Positions 55,212-64,000 of a stretch of 64,000 nucleotides of DNA are shown here, piece by piece. The position numbers were made by a program, and so were the translations under genes. Within the stretch, counting starts at the first letter, position 1; each line of letters begins with the position of its first letter. Source of the DNA: an uncultured Acetobacteraceae bacterium (GTDB taxonomy: Bacteria > Pseudomonadota > Alphaproteobacteria > Acetobacterales > Acetobacteraceae); NCBI GenBank assembly GCA_943912335.1, contig CALTUD010000002.1, positions 1 through 64,000 of the forward strand. The letters are read 5' to 3'. Under the pieces are notes generated by a model. That model was not told where the DNA came from and did no database searches. It saw only the letters and a program-made list of their open reading frames with translations.

Positions 55212-55491
55212 GAAACTCTCGGGCCTGTCGGTTGGCGAACCTGTCGGTCGGCATGGAGGCTGCCGTTCGCATCGGCCGCTGCAGCGGCGGACAGGCCGGC
55301 GTTTCGGGTGGGAATCGGCCCTGAAACGGACGATCACCGGCCCGGAGCCCGCCGAGGCGACATCCAGGCGTGCCGCGTATCGGTGAATCGTTGCGGGAAG
55401 TCAAGATATGACGGCCATTTCCCTGGCTTCTGACAACCGATCCTGCCCCGGGACGTTGCCGGGGGAAGCCGACAACAGGAAAGGTTCCGCC

Positions 55492-57300
55492 TTGCCCTAC
55501 AAGCCCCTCAAGATCGAGCAGTACGCGTTGATCGGCGACTGTTCCTCCTGCGCGCTGGTCGGCTCCAACGGTTCGATCGACTGGCTCTGCTGGCCGCGTT
55601 TCGACAGCGCCGCCTGCATCGCCGCCCTGGTCGGCGACGAGGAGAACGGCCGCTGGCTGATGGCGCCGGAAGCGGAAGCCCGCTCCACCCGGAGCTATCC
55701 GGGCGAAGGCATGGTGCTGGAAACCGTGTTCGAGACCGATACCGGCACGGTGGCGGTGATCGACTTCATGCCGGTCAACGAGGCCAGCCCGTCCATCGTC
55801 CGCATCGTCGAGGGACGGAAGGGCACGGTGCGGATGACCTCCGAGCTTCTGCTCCGCTTCGATTACGGCACCTCCGTGCCCTGGGTCACCCGCCTGCCGG
55901 ATGGCGACGGCGTCGCGGCGATCGCCGGCCCGTCTCTGGTGGCGTTGCGCACGGAGATTCCCCTCGAAGGCGAGAACATGCGCACGGTGGCGCGATTCGA
56001 CGTGGTGGACGGCGAGCGCGTCGGCTTCGTGATGAGCTTCGGCGCATCGCATCGTCCGGTGCCGGCGGCGATCGACACCGAGGCGGCCCTGCGACGCACC
56101 ACCGAATTCTGGCGCGAATGGATCGGCCGGTGCGCCTATGACGGCCCGCACCCTGCCGTGGTGCGCCGTTCCCTGCTGACGCTCAAGGCGCTGACCTTCG
56201 CCGAAACAGGCGGCATCGTCGCGGCGCCCACCACATCGCTTCCCGAACAGGTCGGTGGTCCGCGCAACTGGGACTATCGTTTCTGCTGGCTGCGCGACGC
56301 CACCATCACCCTGCTGGCGATGATGCGCGGCGGCTATTACGACGAGGCGGTGCGCTGGCGTGACTGGCTGCACCGTTCCATCGCCGGATCGCCGGAACAG
56401 CTCCAGATCATGTACGGCATCGGCGGCGAGCGTCAGCTGATGGAATGGGAAGTCCCCTGGCTGTCCGGCTATGAGGACTCGCAGCCGGTGCGGGTCGGCA
56501 ATGCCGCCGCCGGCCAGCTCCAGCTCGATGTCTATGGCGAGGTGATCGCCGCCCTGCATCTGTCGCGTCGGGAGAACCTGCGTCAGCCGGCGCATGGCTG
56601 GTCGCTCCAGGTCGGTCTGCTCAAGCATCTGGAGGAGATCTGGCAGGAGCCGGACGAAGGCATGTGGGAGGTGCGCGGCGGACGGCGCCAGTTCACCGTC
56701 AGCAAGGCGTTCTGCTGGATGGCGTTCGACCTCTCCATCAAGGACGTCGAGGATTACGATCTCCCCGGCCCGGTGGATCGCTGGCGTCAGGTGCGCGACG
56801 AGATCCATCGCTCCGTTTGCGAGAACGGGTTCGATGCCGAGCGCAACACCTTCACCCAGGCCTATGGCGTGAAGGGCCTCGATGCCGGACTGCTGCTTCT
56901 GCCGTCCATCGGTTTCCTGCCCCCCACCGATCCGCGCATCGTCGGTACGATCGAGGCGGTGGAGCGCGAGCTGCTGGAGGATGGCTTCGTGCTCCGCTAC
57001 CGCACCGACGAGGCGCAGGACGGTCTCACCGGAGACGAGGGCGCCTTCCTGGCCTGCTCGTTCTGGCTGGTCGATGCCTATGTGCTGCTGGGCCGGATGG
57101 ACGAAGCCAAGGCGCTGTTCGACCGGCTGGTCGGGCTTGCCAACGATCTCGGCCTGCTGGCCGAGGAATACGATCCGCGCCTCAAGCGGCAGGTCGGCAA
57201 CTTCCCGCAGGCCTTCTCCCACGTGGCGCTGATCGTCGCCGCACTGCATTTGCGCGATGGAATCGTGACCGTGCGTGGCGAGACAGAAGAGGCAGCCTGA
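55492..57300 (+). CDS. glycoside hydrolase family 15 protein
   Basis: A 602-residue GH15 enzyme (glucoamylase or trehalase-like). The N-terminal super-sandwich domain starts with ALIGDCSSCALVGSNGSIDWLC and the catalytic barrel has RNWDYRFCWLRDA and QLDVYGEV. No signal peptide, so it acts inside the cell, perhaps on trehalose or glycogen-derived oligosaccharides. I prefer a TTG start at 55492 (AGGAAAGG seven bases before, and the family opens PYKP...YALIGD); an ATG at 55408 with GGAAG is the alternative. Confidence 0.9.
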   Translation: MPYKPLKIEQYALIGDCSSCALVGSNGSIDWLCWPRFDSAACIAALVGDEENGRWLMAPEAEARSTRSYPGEGMVLETVFETDTGTVAVIDFMPVNEASPSIVRIVEGRKGTVRMTSELLLRFDYGTSVPWVTRLPDGDGVAAIAGPSLVALRTEIPLEGENMRTVARFDVVDGERVGFVMSFGASHRPVPAAIDTEAALRRTTEFWREWIGRCAYDGPHPAVVRRSLLTLKALTFAETGGIVAAPTTSLPEQVGGPRNWDYRFCWLRDATITLLAMMRGGYYDEAVRWRDWLHRSIAGSPEQLQIMYGIGGERQLMEWEVPWLSGYEDSQPVRVGNAAAGQLQLDVYGEVIAALHLSRRENLRQPAHGWSLQVGLLKHLEEIWQEPDEGMWEVRGGRRQFTVSKAFCWMAFDLSIKDVEDYDLPGPVDRWRQVRDEIHRSVCENGFDAERNTFTQAYGVKGLDAGLLLLPSIGFLPPTDPRIVGTIEAVERELLEDGFVLRYRTDEAQDGLTGDEGAFLACSFWLVDAYVLLGRMDEAKALFDRLVGLANDLGLLAEEYDPRLKRQVGNFPQAFSHVALIVAALHLRDGIVTVRGETEEAA

Positions 57301-57307
57301 AACGGAA

Positions 57308-57330
57308 ACGGGCGCCCGAGGGCGCCCGTT
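57308..57330. terminator. hairpin between convergent GH15 and CopD-like genes
   Basis: ACGGGCGC and GCGCCCGT form a perfect stem around CCGAGG, eight bases after the GH15 stop and 26 bases from the convergent gene's stop; likely a shared terminator, though the T-tract is weak. Confidence 0.65.
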
Positions 57331-57355
57331 CGATCAACCGTCCCGAGTGCCTATC

Positions 57356-57850
57356 TCACCAGTTGAAGTGATCCAGCGCCGCGATCACCACCGTGATCGC
57401 GCCCAGAAACAGGTTGAGCGTCAGCAGCGAGCGGATGCGGTCGAACACGGCCGGTTGCGGGCGCAGCGCGCGGCGTGCGCGTTTGTAGGGTCCGAAGAAG
57501 GTGAACAGGAAGATCGCGGCCATCACCACGCCCAGACCCTGCATCGCCTGGATGTGCCAGTCCGGATCGCCGAACCCGCCCATGGGGAAGGCCAGCATCA
57601 GCCAGCCTGTGATCAGCATCACCGGCATCGCGTGCCAGACCAGGAAGAAGAACTTCTTCAGGCTCTGGAGCTGAACGCTCACGCGCTGGGTGTTGTCCAG
57701 CAGAGCGAGGCTCGGCTTCAGCCCGTAGAGCACGAAGGCCGCGCCGCCGATCCAGATCGCCATGCCCAGCACATGCAGGGACAGAACCGCGCCCCACAGG
57801 GTCGGGTCGGCCACGGTGCCGCCGGCGGTGTTGGTGATGGAACCGCTCAT
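57356..57850 (-). CDS. CopD-like integral membrane protein
   Basis: A 164-residue protein with four hydrophobic helices (about 17-42, 66-88, 99-117, 138-158) and conserved histidines in the first two (SLHVLGMAIWIGG, FFFLVWHAMP), as in the CopD/YnfA-like copper resistance and heme-linked membrane family. It may bind heme or copper. AGGAG lies nine bases before the ATG at 57850. The frame stays open far upstream, antisense to the neighbouring gene, but that is not credible coding. Confidence 0.78.
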   Translation of the reverse strand: MSGSITNTAGGTVADPTLWGAVLSLHVLGMAIWIGGAAFVLYGLKPSLALLDNTQRVSVQLQSLKKFFFLVWHAMPVMLITGWLMLAFPMGGFGDPDWHIQAMQGLGVVMAAIFLFTFFGPYKRARRALRPQPAVFDRIRSLLTLNLFLGAITVVIAALDHFNW

Positions 57851-57943
57851 GGACAAATCGCTCCTTCGCGACGCTCGTGATCCGAACGCGGCTGATCGCG
57901 GTTTCGGGCGTTGAAGGCAAGAGTACGCGAAAGGATGCCGCGC

Positions 57944-59422
57944 ATGAACCCGTTCCTCGACCGCCTCGCTCTGCCGACCCCTGACGAGATGGCGGTGCTG
58001 GACAGGGCGGAAGCCGCAATGCGCCCGGACGGATTGTTCCGCCTGATGGAGAACGCCGGCAGAGCCGTGGCGCGGAGCGTGGTGCGACACACACGCCCCT
58101 GCACGGTGCTGGTGCTGTGCGGGCCGGGCAATAACGGCGGCGACGGGATCGTGGCTGCGCGCATCCTGGCGCGGGAAGGCTGGCCTGTGGCGGTGGCGAT
58201 GCTGACGCCCCCGAAGCCCGGAACCGACGCCGCCCGCGTCGTCGCCACGTGGCGAGGCCCGGTGCGCCCCTTCGTGCCGGAGGAAGCGGCTCGCGCCGGG
58301 CTCGTCATCGACGCCGTGTTCGGCGCCGGTTTGTCGCGTCCGCTGGAGGGGAGGGTGGCGGAAACTCTCGCCGCGGCGAAACGCATCCTGGCGGTGGACG
58401 TGCCGAGCGGGCTCGACGGCGCGACCGGCGCCCCGCTTGGCCGTGTCGCCTCGGCCTGGCGCACGGTGACGTTCCATCGCGCCAAGCCCGGCCATCTGCT
58501 CCTTCCTGGCCGTGTTCTGTGCGGCGCATTGGAGGTGGCCGAGATCGGCGTGGACCCCGCCCGCACCATGGAGGTGCAGGCATGGCGCAACGAGCCCGGA
58601 TTGTGGCGCCTGCCCGAACTCGGCATCGAGACCCATAAATATCGTCGTGGCGTGGTAAGCATCTGTGGCGGCGCCGCCATGCCGGGGGCGGCACGGCTGA
58701 GCGCCGGCGGGGCGAGGGGCGCGGGGGCGGGTCTGGTGCGGATCGCGGCCGCGCGCGGCGCCGAACTCTATCGCGTCGGGGCGCCGGGCCTGATCGTCGA
58801 TGACGCCCCGCTCAATACGCTGCTGGAGGATCGACGCCGTCGCGTCTGGGTTTGTGGTCCGGGGCTGGAACCGCAGGAGGCGGCAGAGACCCTGCCACGC
58901 CTGCTCCAGGCCGGGCGTCTGGTGGTGGCCGATGCCGGGGTGCTGAGCGAAGCGGCGGGCGAGCCGGAGCGCTTGCGTGGGGTCGCGGTGGCGACGCCGC
59001 ATGCGGGCGAATTCGCGAAGCTGTTCGGCGATCCGGGCGCGGACAAGGTCGGAGCGGCACGACGCGCGGCGGCGCTGATCGGCGGCGTGGTGGTGCTGAA
59101 AGGACCGGATACGGTGGTCGCCGCGCCGGATGGCCGCGTCTCGATCAACGACCATGCGACGCCCTGGCTCGGCACGGCGGGGTCTGGCGACGTGCTGTCC
59201 GGCATCGTCGCCGCCTGCCTGGCCCAAGGTGGGGAGCAGGATGGGGAGCGCGGCATGGATGCGTTCGAGGCCGCTTCCGCGGCGGTGTGGCTGCATGGCG
59301 ATGCCGGGCTGCGCGCGGGGGAGGGGCTCCTGGCCGAGGATCTCGAATCCCGGCTCCCGGCCGCTTGTGCCGGAGCCCGCGCACGGGTGCGCGCTCTTGC
59401 CGCCGGAGCCCGACTGGGCTAA
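57944..59422 (+). CDS. nnr: bifunctional NAD(P)HX epimerase/dehydratase
   Basis: A 492-residue fusion of NnrE (N-terminal, about 1-205; LCGPGNNGGDGIVAAR, DAVFGAGLSRP, AVDVPSGLDG) and NnrD (C-terminal, about 215-490; VLKGPDTVV, TAGSGDVLSG). It repairs hydrated NADH and NADPH. The ATG at 57944 has AAGGA at good distance; a TTG at 57911 and an ATG at 57935 are less suitable. tRNA-Leu follows 17 bases later. Confidence 0.93.
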   Translation: MNPFLDRLALPTPDEMAVLDRAEAAMRPDGLFRLMENAGRAVARSVVRHTRPCTVLVLCGPGNNGGDGIVAARILAREGWPVAVAMLTPPKPGTDAARVVATWRGPVRPFVPEEAARAGLVIDAVFGAGLSRPLEGRVAETLAAAKRILAVDVPSGLDGATGAPLGRVASAWRTVTFHRAKPGHLLLPGRVLCGALEVAEIGVDPARTMEVQAWRNEPGLWRLPELGIETHKYRRGVVSICGGAAMPGAARLSAGGARGAGAGLVRIAAARGAELYRVGAPGLIVDDAPLNTLLEDRRRRVWVCGPGLEPQEAAETLPRLLQAGRLVVADAGVLSEAAGEPERLRGVAVATPHAGEFAKLFGDPGADKVGAARRAAALIGGVVVLKGPDTVVAAPDGRVSINDHATPWLGTAGSGDVLSGIVAACLAQGGEQDGERGMDAFEAASAAVWLHGDAGLRAGEGLLAEDLESRLPAACAGARARVRALAAGARLG

Positions 59423-59439
59423 GGGCCGCGGCTGCGAAG

Positions 59440-59524
<85 letters not shown>

Positions 59525-59625
59525 AGGGGCCCGATCATGCCCCGATTCCGGCTCAATCGTTCCGTCCGGCGCCGAAAACAGGGCGTCGGGCGCGTTTTTG
59601 TTCACGCGAGAGGATTGCCTGGCTC

Positions 59626-60963
59626 ATGCAGGTCACTGAAACCCTTAACGAGGGTCTGAAGCGCGGCTTCACCGTGGTGGTGCCGGCTGCGGAGCTGGAC
59701 TCCAAGCGCACGGCCCGTCTGGCCGAGCTCGGCAAGTCGATGAACCTGAAGGGCTTCCGTCCCGGCAAGGTGCCGATGGCCGTCGTCAAGCAGCGCTACG
59801 GCACGGCCGTGACCGGCGAAGTGCTGGAGCAGGCGGTGAACGACGCCACCCGCGAGGTGATGACCGAGCGCGGCCTGCGTCAGGCCGCCCAGCCGAAGGT
59901 CGAGCTGGTCCATGGCGCCGCGCCCGGCGACAGTGAGGATCTCGAATTCACGCTCGAGCTCGAGCTGCTGCCCGAGATCGCCCAGCCGGATCTGAGCCAG
60001 CTTTCGCTCACCCGCCTCAAGGCCGAGCCGGACGCCGAGACCATCGACAAGGCGCTCGCCGACATCGCCAAGCGCCAGCGCTCGTTCGAGACCGTCGAGG
60101 AAACCCGCCCGGCCGCCAACGGCGACGTGCTGGAAGTGGATTTCGTCGGCAAGATCGACGGCGTCGCCTTCGATGGCGGCACCGCCAACGACGTGAACGT
60201 CGAGCTGGGCGGCCAGGGCTTCATCCCGGGCTTCGCGGAGCAGCTCGAAGGCATGTCCGCTGGCGAGAAGCGCACCATCACCGTGACCTTCCCGGCCGAT
60301 TATCAGGCGACCGAGCTGGCCGGCAAGGAAGCGACCTTCGACATCGACGCCAAGGCGCTGAAGCGCCCGGTGGACGTGGCGCTGGACGACGAGCTGGCCA
60401 AGAAGATCGGCTTCGAGGGTCTGGAGCAGGTCCGCGAGGCGATCGCCGGTCAGGTCCGCAACGAGTACGAGCAGCTGTCCCGCATGCGCATCAAGCGCGA
60501 GCTGCTGGACGCGCTGGCGACCCAGACCGATTTCGAGGCCCCCGCCGGCATGGTGGATGCCGAGTTCGGGTCGATCTGGAGCCGCGTCGAGCAGGACCTG
60601 AAGGCTGACAAGCTCGACGAGGAAGACAAGGGCAAGGACGAGGAGACCCTGCGTTCCGACTACCGCAAGATCGCGGAGCGTCGCGTGAAGCTGGGTCTGC
60701 TGCTCGCCGAGATCGGACGCGTCAACGGCGTGACCGTGACCCCGGAAGAGATGATGCGCGCCATGCGAGCCGAGGCCAGCCGTTATCCCGGCCAGGAAAT
60801 GCAGGTGATCGAGTTCTTCCGCGCCAACCCCCAGGCGGCCGAGTCGCTGCGTGGCCCGATCTTCGAGAACAAGGTCGTGGACTACGTGCTCGAGCTGGCC
60901 AAGGTCGAGGACAAGACCGTCACGCCGGAAGAGCTGGCCGACGTTCCGCCTGCCGATCTCTGA
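59626..60963 (+). CDS. tig: trigger factor chaperone
   Basis: A 445-residue trigger factor. The ribosome-binding loop is LKGFRPGKVPM, the PPIase domain carries VEVDFVGKIDGVAFDGGT-like sequence and FIPGFAEQL, and the C-terminal helical arms follow. It folds nascent chains at the ribosome exit. AGGA lies before the ATG at 59626, which gives the conserved MQVTETLNEGL start. It heads the tig-clpP-clpX-lon run, with a strong hairpin after it. Confidence 0.96.
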   Translation: MQVTETLNEGLKRGFTVVVPAAELDSKRTARLAELGKSMNLKGFRPGKVPMAVVKQRYGTAVTGEVLEQAVNDATREVMTERGLRQAAQPKVELVHGAAPGDSEDLEFTLELELLPEIAQPDLSQLSLTRLKAEPDAETIDKALADIAKRQRSFETVEETRPAANGDVLEVDFVGKIDGVAFDGGTANDVNVELGGQGFIPGFAEQLEGMSAGEKRTITVTFPADYQATELAGKEATFDIDAKALKRPVDVALDDELAKKIGFEGLEQVREAIAGQVRNEYEQLSRMRIKRELLDALATQTDFEAPAGMVDAEFGSIWSRVEQDLKADKLDEEDKGKDEETLRSDYRKIAERRVKLGLLLAEIGRVNGVTVTPEEMMRAMRAEASRYPGQEMQVIEFFRANPQAAESLRGPIFENKVVDYVLELAKVEDKTVTPEELADVPPADL

Positions 60964-60982
60964 TCCTTTCCACTCTTGAACG

Positions 60983-61015
60983 CGGCCCGATCCGGCACCA
61001 TGCCGGTTCGGGCCG
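60983..61015 (+). terminator. terminator after trigger factor gene
   Basis: CGGCCCGA-T-CCGGC, loop ACCAT, GCCGG-T-TCGGGCCG: a long interrupted inverted repeat followed by GATTTT, 20 bases after the stop. Confidence 0.8.
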
Positions 61016-61151
61016 ATGATTTTCCGCAGTCGGGGCGGGCTTTCAACCGACGGTTTTATGTCTATCTTGGTTTGGACGAGCCGTGCCGCCGGCGACCGGC
61101 GGGCGGAAGCCTCCCCGTGCGGCACCAAACGACCAGATCAGGATGACTGAC

Positions 61152-61799
61152 ATGTGGGATCGTGATCCCGTCGAGACTTACAACAGCGCCCTCGTGCCGA
61201 TGGTGGTCGAGCAGACCTCCCGCGGCGAACGCGCCTTCGACATCTATTCCCGTCTGCTGCAGGACCGGATCATCTTCCTGACCGGCCCGGTCTACGATCA
61301 GGTCGCGTCGGTGATCTGCGCCCAGCTGTTGCATCTGGAAAGCGTCAATCCGGCCAAGGACATCTCGTTCTACATCAACAGCCCGGGCGGCGTGGTGTCG
61401 GCCGGCCTCGCGATCTACGACACGATGCAGTATATCCGGGCGCCGGTGAACACCGTTTGTATCGGCCAGGCCGCCTCCATGGGCTCGCTGCTGCTGGCTG
61501 CCGGCACCAAGGGCAAGCGCGTCGCGCTGCCGAACGCCCGCGTGATGGTGCATCAGCCTTCCGGTGGCGCGCAGGGCCAGGCCAGCGACATCGAGATCCA
61601 GGCCAAGGAGATCCTGTATCTCCGCTCGCGTCTGAACGGGATCTACGAGCAGCACACCGGCCAGACCCTGGAGGCCATCGAGCGCAAGCTGGAGCGCGAC
61701 AGCTATCTGTCTGCGCAGGAAGCGCTGGAATTCGGCATCATCGACGAGGTGCTGCAGAACCGGCCGGCTCCGGCCACCGAAGATGCCGGGCGCGGCTGA
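61152..61799 (+). CDS. clpP: ATP-dependent Clp protease proteolytic subunit
   Basis: A 215-residue ClpP. Catalytic triad Ser109 (GQAASMGS), His134 (MVHQPSGG) and Asp183 (ERDSYLS); SFYINSPGG forms the substrate strand. It forms the 14-subunit peptidase with ClpX encoded downstream. I prefer the ATG at 61152 (MWDRDPVETYNSALVP), with AGGA eight bases before; the ATG at 61143 overlaps that site. Confidence 0.96.
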   Translation: MWDRDPVETYNSALVPMVVEQTSRGERAFDIYSRLLQDRIIFLTGPVYDQVASVICAQLLHLESVNPAKDISFYINSPGGVVSAGLAIYDTMQYIRAPVNTVCIGQAASMGSLLLAAGTKGKRVALPNARVMVHQPSGGAQGQASDIEIQAKEILYLRSRLNGIYEQHTGQTLEAIERKLERDSYLSAQEALEFGIIDEVLQNRPAPATEDAGRG

Positions 61800-61924
61800 C
61801 GATCGTTTAATGCGGGCGCGGGCGTGTCGGGGCACCGCGCCCTTGATGAAGTTTCTGGGGCAGCGCTAGTCTCCCCAGCTTGTATCCGCGGCGGCGCGCA
61901 CCTCCGCCCGGAGTAGGAGTGGTC

Positions 61925-63181
61925 ATGGCGGCGACGAAAGACTCGAAGAACACCCTGTACTGCTCGTTCTGCGGCAAGTCCCAGCATGAGGTGCGCAAGC
62001 TCATCGCCGGCCCGACCGTGTTCATCTGCGACGAATGCGTCGAACTGTGCATGGACATCATTCGCGAGGAGCACAAGACCCATCTGGTGAAGAGCCGGGA
62101 CGGGGTGCCGACGCCGAAGGAGATCTGCAAGGTTCTGGACGACTACGTGATCGGCCAGTTCCACGCCAAGAAGGTGCTCTCGGTCGCGGTCCACAACCAT
62201 TACAAGCGCTTGGCGCATGGCGCGAAGAACAACGACGTCGAGATCGCCAAGAGCAACATCATGCTGGTGGGCCCGACCGGCTCCGGCAAGACGCTGCTGG
62301 CGCAGACGCTCGCGCGCATCCTCGATGTGCCGTTCACCATGGCCGATGCCACCACCCTGACCGAAGCCGGCTATGTGGGCGAGGATGTGGAGAACATCAT
62401 CCTCAAGCTGCTGCAGGCGGCGGACTACAACGTCGAGCGGGCGCAGCGCGGCATCGTCTATATCGACGAGATCGACAAGATCAGCCGCAAGTCGGACAAC
62501 CCCTCCATCACCCGCGATGTGAGCGGCGAGGGCGTGCAGCAGGCCCTGCTGAAGATCATGGAAGGCACCGTCGCCTCCGTGCCGCCGCAGGGCGGGCGCA
62601 AGCATCCGCAGCAGGAATTCCTGCAGGTCGACACCACCAACATGCTGTTCATCTGCGGCGGCGCTTTCGCGGGTCTGGAGAAGATCATCGGCGCACGTGG
62701 CAAGGGCGCCGGCGTCGGCTTCGGCGCGCATGTGCAGGGGCCCGACGAGCGCCGGACCGGTGCGATCCTGCGCGAGGTGGAGCCGGAGGATCTGCTGAAG
62801 TTCGGCCTGATCCCGGAATTCATCGGCCGTCTGCCGGTGGTCGCCACGCTGGAGGATCTGGACGAGGATGCTTTGATCGAGATCCTCACCAAGCCCAAGA
62901 ACGCGCTGGTGAAGCAGTATGCGCGCCTGTTCCAGATGGAGGGGGTGAAGCTCACCTTCACCGAGGACGCGCAGAAGCAGATCGCTGCCAAGGCGATCGC
63001 TCGCAAGACAGGTGCGCGTGGCCTGCGCTCGATCATGGAGGGCATTCTGCTCGGCACCATGTTCGATCTGCCGGGGCTGGAGAACGTGGACGAGGTGGTG
63101 ATCAACCGCGAGGTGGTCGAATCGAAGGCCGACCCCGTGTTCGTCTACGGCCAGGAGCGTGCGGCGGAGCAATCCGCCTGA
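61925..63181 (+). CDS. clpX: ATP-dependent Clp protease ATP-binding subunit ClpX
   Basis: A 418-residue AAA+ unfoldase. The N-terminal zinc-binding domain has Cys13, 16, 35 and 38 (YCSFCGKS, FICDECVELC); Walker A GPTGSGKT, Walker B VYIDEIDKI, the RKH loop (GRKHPQQEF) and the ClpP-binding IGF-type loop region (GVGFGA, variant) follow. It delivers substrates to ClpP. GTAGGAGT precedes the ATG at 61925. Confidence 0.96.
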   Translation: MAATKDSKNTLYCSFCGKSQHEVRKLIAGPTVFICDECVELCMDIIREEHKTHLVKSRDGVPTPKEICKVLDDYVIGQFHAKKVLSVAVHNHYKRLAHGAKNNDVEIAKSNIMLVGPTGSGKTLLAQTLARILDVPFTMADATTLTEAGYVGEDVENIILKLLQAADYNVERAQRGIVYIDEIDKISRKSDNPSITRDVSGEGVQQALLKIMEGTVASVPPQGGRKHPQQEFLQVDTTNMLFICGGAFAGLEKIIGARGKGAGVGFGAHVQGPDERRTGAILREVEPEDLLKFGLIPEFIGRLPVVATLEDLDEDALIEILTKPKNALVKQYARLFQMEGVKLTFTEDAQKQIAAKAIARKTGARGLRSIMEGILLGTMFDLPGLENVDEVVINREVVESKADPVFVYGQERAAEQSA

Positions 63182-63202
63182 GAAGCAGCGGACGAAACGA
63201 TG

Positions 63203-63228
63203 AGCCGGCGCGGGCAGGCCGGCTTTTT
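63203..63228 (+). terminator. terminator after clpX
   Basis: AGCCGGC (63203-63209) and GCCGGCT (63218-63224) form a stem with an 8-base loop, followed by five T's: a standard intrinsic terminator that separates clpX from lon. Confidence 0.85.
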
Positions 63229-63397
63229 CGCTGCCCGCTCGGCCGGCAGGCCGTCGCGTTGCCTCGGCCCTTGCAGCCGGGTCTGGGGCGCCCGACATTC
63301 ATTTTTGCGACGGCACGCCGGTTGGATCGTGCCCGCGACGTGATCCTCGTTTGCCGCAATCGGGAACCGGATCGCCGACTGTCCTCAGGAGGTCTTT

Positions 63398-64000
63398 ATG
63401 GAAGATGAATCCGACCGGAAGCCCGAGGGCCCCACGGAAATCGAGAACGACGATGCGCAGCGCGACGACACAGGCGCTCATGCGGCCAATGACGACGCGC
63501 TCGAAGGCACCCCGGCTGCATCCGTGACGGTGCAGGCGACCCATTCCCCGCGCGGCCCGGTGCAGCTCGGCGACGACACGCTGGCGGTGCTGCCGCTGCG
63601 CGACATCGTCGTGTTTCCGCACATGATCGTGCCGCTTTTCGTCGGACGCGAGAAATCCGTCCGCGCCCTGGAAGCGGTCACCAAGGAAGACAAGCAGATC
63701 CTGCTGGTGGCGCAGAAGAACGCGTCTCAGGACGATCCCACCGCCGAGGACATCTATCGCACCGGCACGGTGAGCACGATCCTGCAGCTGTTGAAGCTGC
63801 CGGACGGCACGGTGAAGGTGCTGGTGGAAGGTGGCCGTCGTGCACGCATCCGCGAGTTCCGCGAGACCGAGAGCCATTTCGAGGCGCTGGTGGACGATCT
63901 GCCGGAAGCGCCGGTGGAAGGCAGCGAGGTCGAGGCGCTCGGCCGCACCGTGGTCGGCCAGTTCGAGCAGTACATCAAGCTCAATAAGAAGATCGCGCCC
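63398..64000 (+). CDS. lon: ATP-dependent protease Lon (5' part, runs off the window)
   Basis: The first 201 codons of Lon. An unusually long acidic leader (about 50 residues) precedes the LAN substrate-binding domain (LAVLPLRDIVVFPHMIVPLFVGREKSVRALE, GTVSTILQLLKLPDGTVKVLVEG). The ATPase and protease domains lie beyond the window. An ideal AGGAGG ribosome site precedes the ATG at 63398. It follows clpX, as in most proteobacteria. Confidence 0.95.
   Translation, partial: MEDESDRKPEGPTEIENDDAQRDDTGAHAANDDALEGTPAASVTVQATHSPRGPVQLGDDTLAVLPLRDIVVFPHMIVPLFVGREKSVRALEAVTKEDKQILLVAQKNASQDDPTAEDIYRTGTVSTILQLLKLPDGTVKVLVEGGRRARIREFRETESHFEALVDDLPEAPVEGSEVEALGRTVVGQFEQYIKLNKKIAP

Overview
The window is a high-GC, densely packed chromosomal segment. 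It most probably comes from an acetic acid bacterium (Alphaproteobacteria, Acetobacteraceae). This is an inference from several signals: the imuA-imuB-dnaE2 mutagenesis genes with an alphaproteobacterial-type LexA box (GAAC-N7-GAAC), the tig-clpP-clpX-lon order, a divergent phosphoenolpyruvate carboxylase, a regulator-sufBCDS operon with a SufU-type scaffold, a secreted acid (S53) protease and a YtcA/MdtNOP-type efflux operon. Nothing in the sequence fixes genus or species. No rRNA, CRISPR array, intact insertion sequence, integrase or prophage gene was recognised.

Layout. 0.1-5.2 kb: a DsbA/FrnE-like oxidoreductase divergent from a YbiB/TrpD2-like gene, a small glycine-rich exported protein, and a two-gene operon of a circularly permuted ATP-grasp protein and its alpha-E partner; then tRNA-Ser(UGA). 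5.3-6.1 kb is gene-poor. 6.1-11.1 kb: a four-gene tripartite efflux operon (ytcA-mdtN-mdtO-mdtP-like). 11.4-19.2 kb: class I fructose-bisphosphate aldolase, mtnB followed by a decayed stretch, an HD-GYP protein, oligopeptidase B, an MFS transporter and a flavin reductase. 19.2-24.7 kb: an iron-acquisition pair (TonB-dependent receptor divergent from a PepSY membrane protein plus a small partner) and a sedolisin protease.

24.9-30.8 kb: the SOS mutagenesis cassette imuA-imuB...dnaE2, unusually split by an opposite-strand gene for a small exported protein. 31-35.9 kb: a soluble PAS chemoreceptor, a DUF4743-type Nudix protein, an Atm1-type ABC exporter and a small hypothetical. 36-44.9 kb: rpmB, fusA, an MBL-fold hydrolase translationally linked to a divergent PEP carboxylase homologue, a secreted DUF3298-like protein and a DUF445 membrane protein.

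45-51.6 kb: one tightly overlapping SUF iron-sulfur operon (Rrf2 regulator, sufB, C, D, S, U, T, A). 51.6-57.9 kb: GNAT acetyltransferase, TrmA/RlmD-type RNA methyltransferase, DEAD-box helicase, GH15 enzyme and a CopD-like membrane protein. 57.9-64 kb: bifunctional NAD(P)HX repair enzyme, tRNA-Leu(UAG), then the protein quality-control run tig, clpP, clpX and the start of lon, which runs off the window.

Most of the window is housekeeping. The parts that deserve follow-up are the split imu cassette, the PEPC homologue with altered active-site loops, the ATP-grasp/alpha-E pair, the SufU-containing SUF operon and the two gene-poor stretches with signs of decay. I did not find a clearly new multi-gene system.
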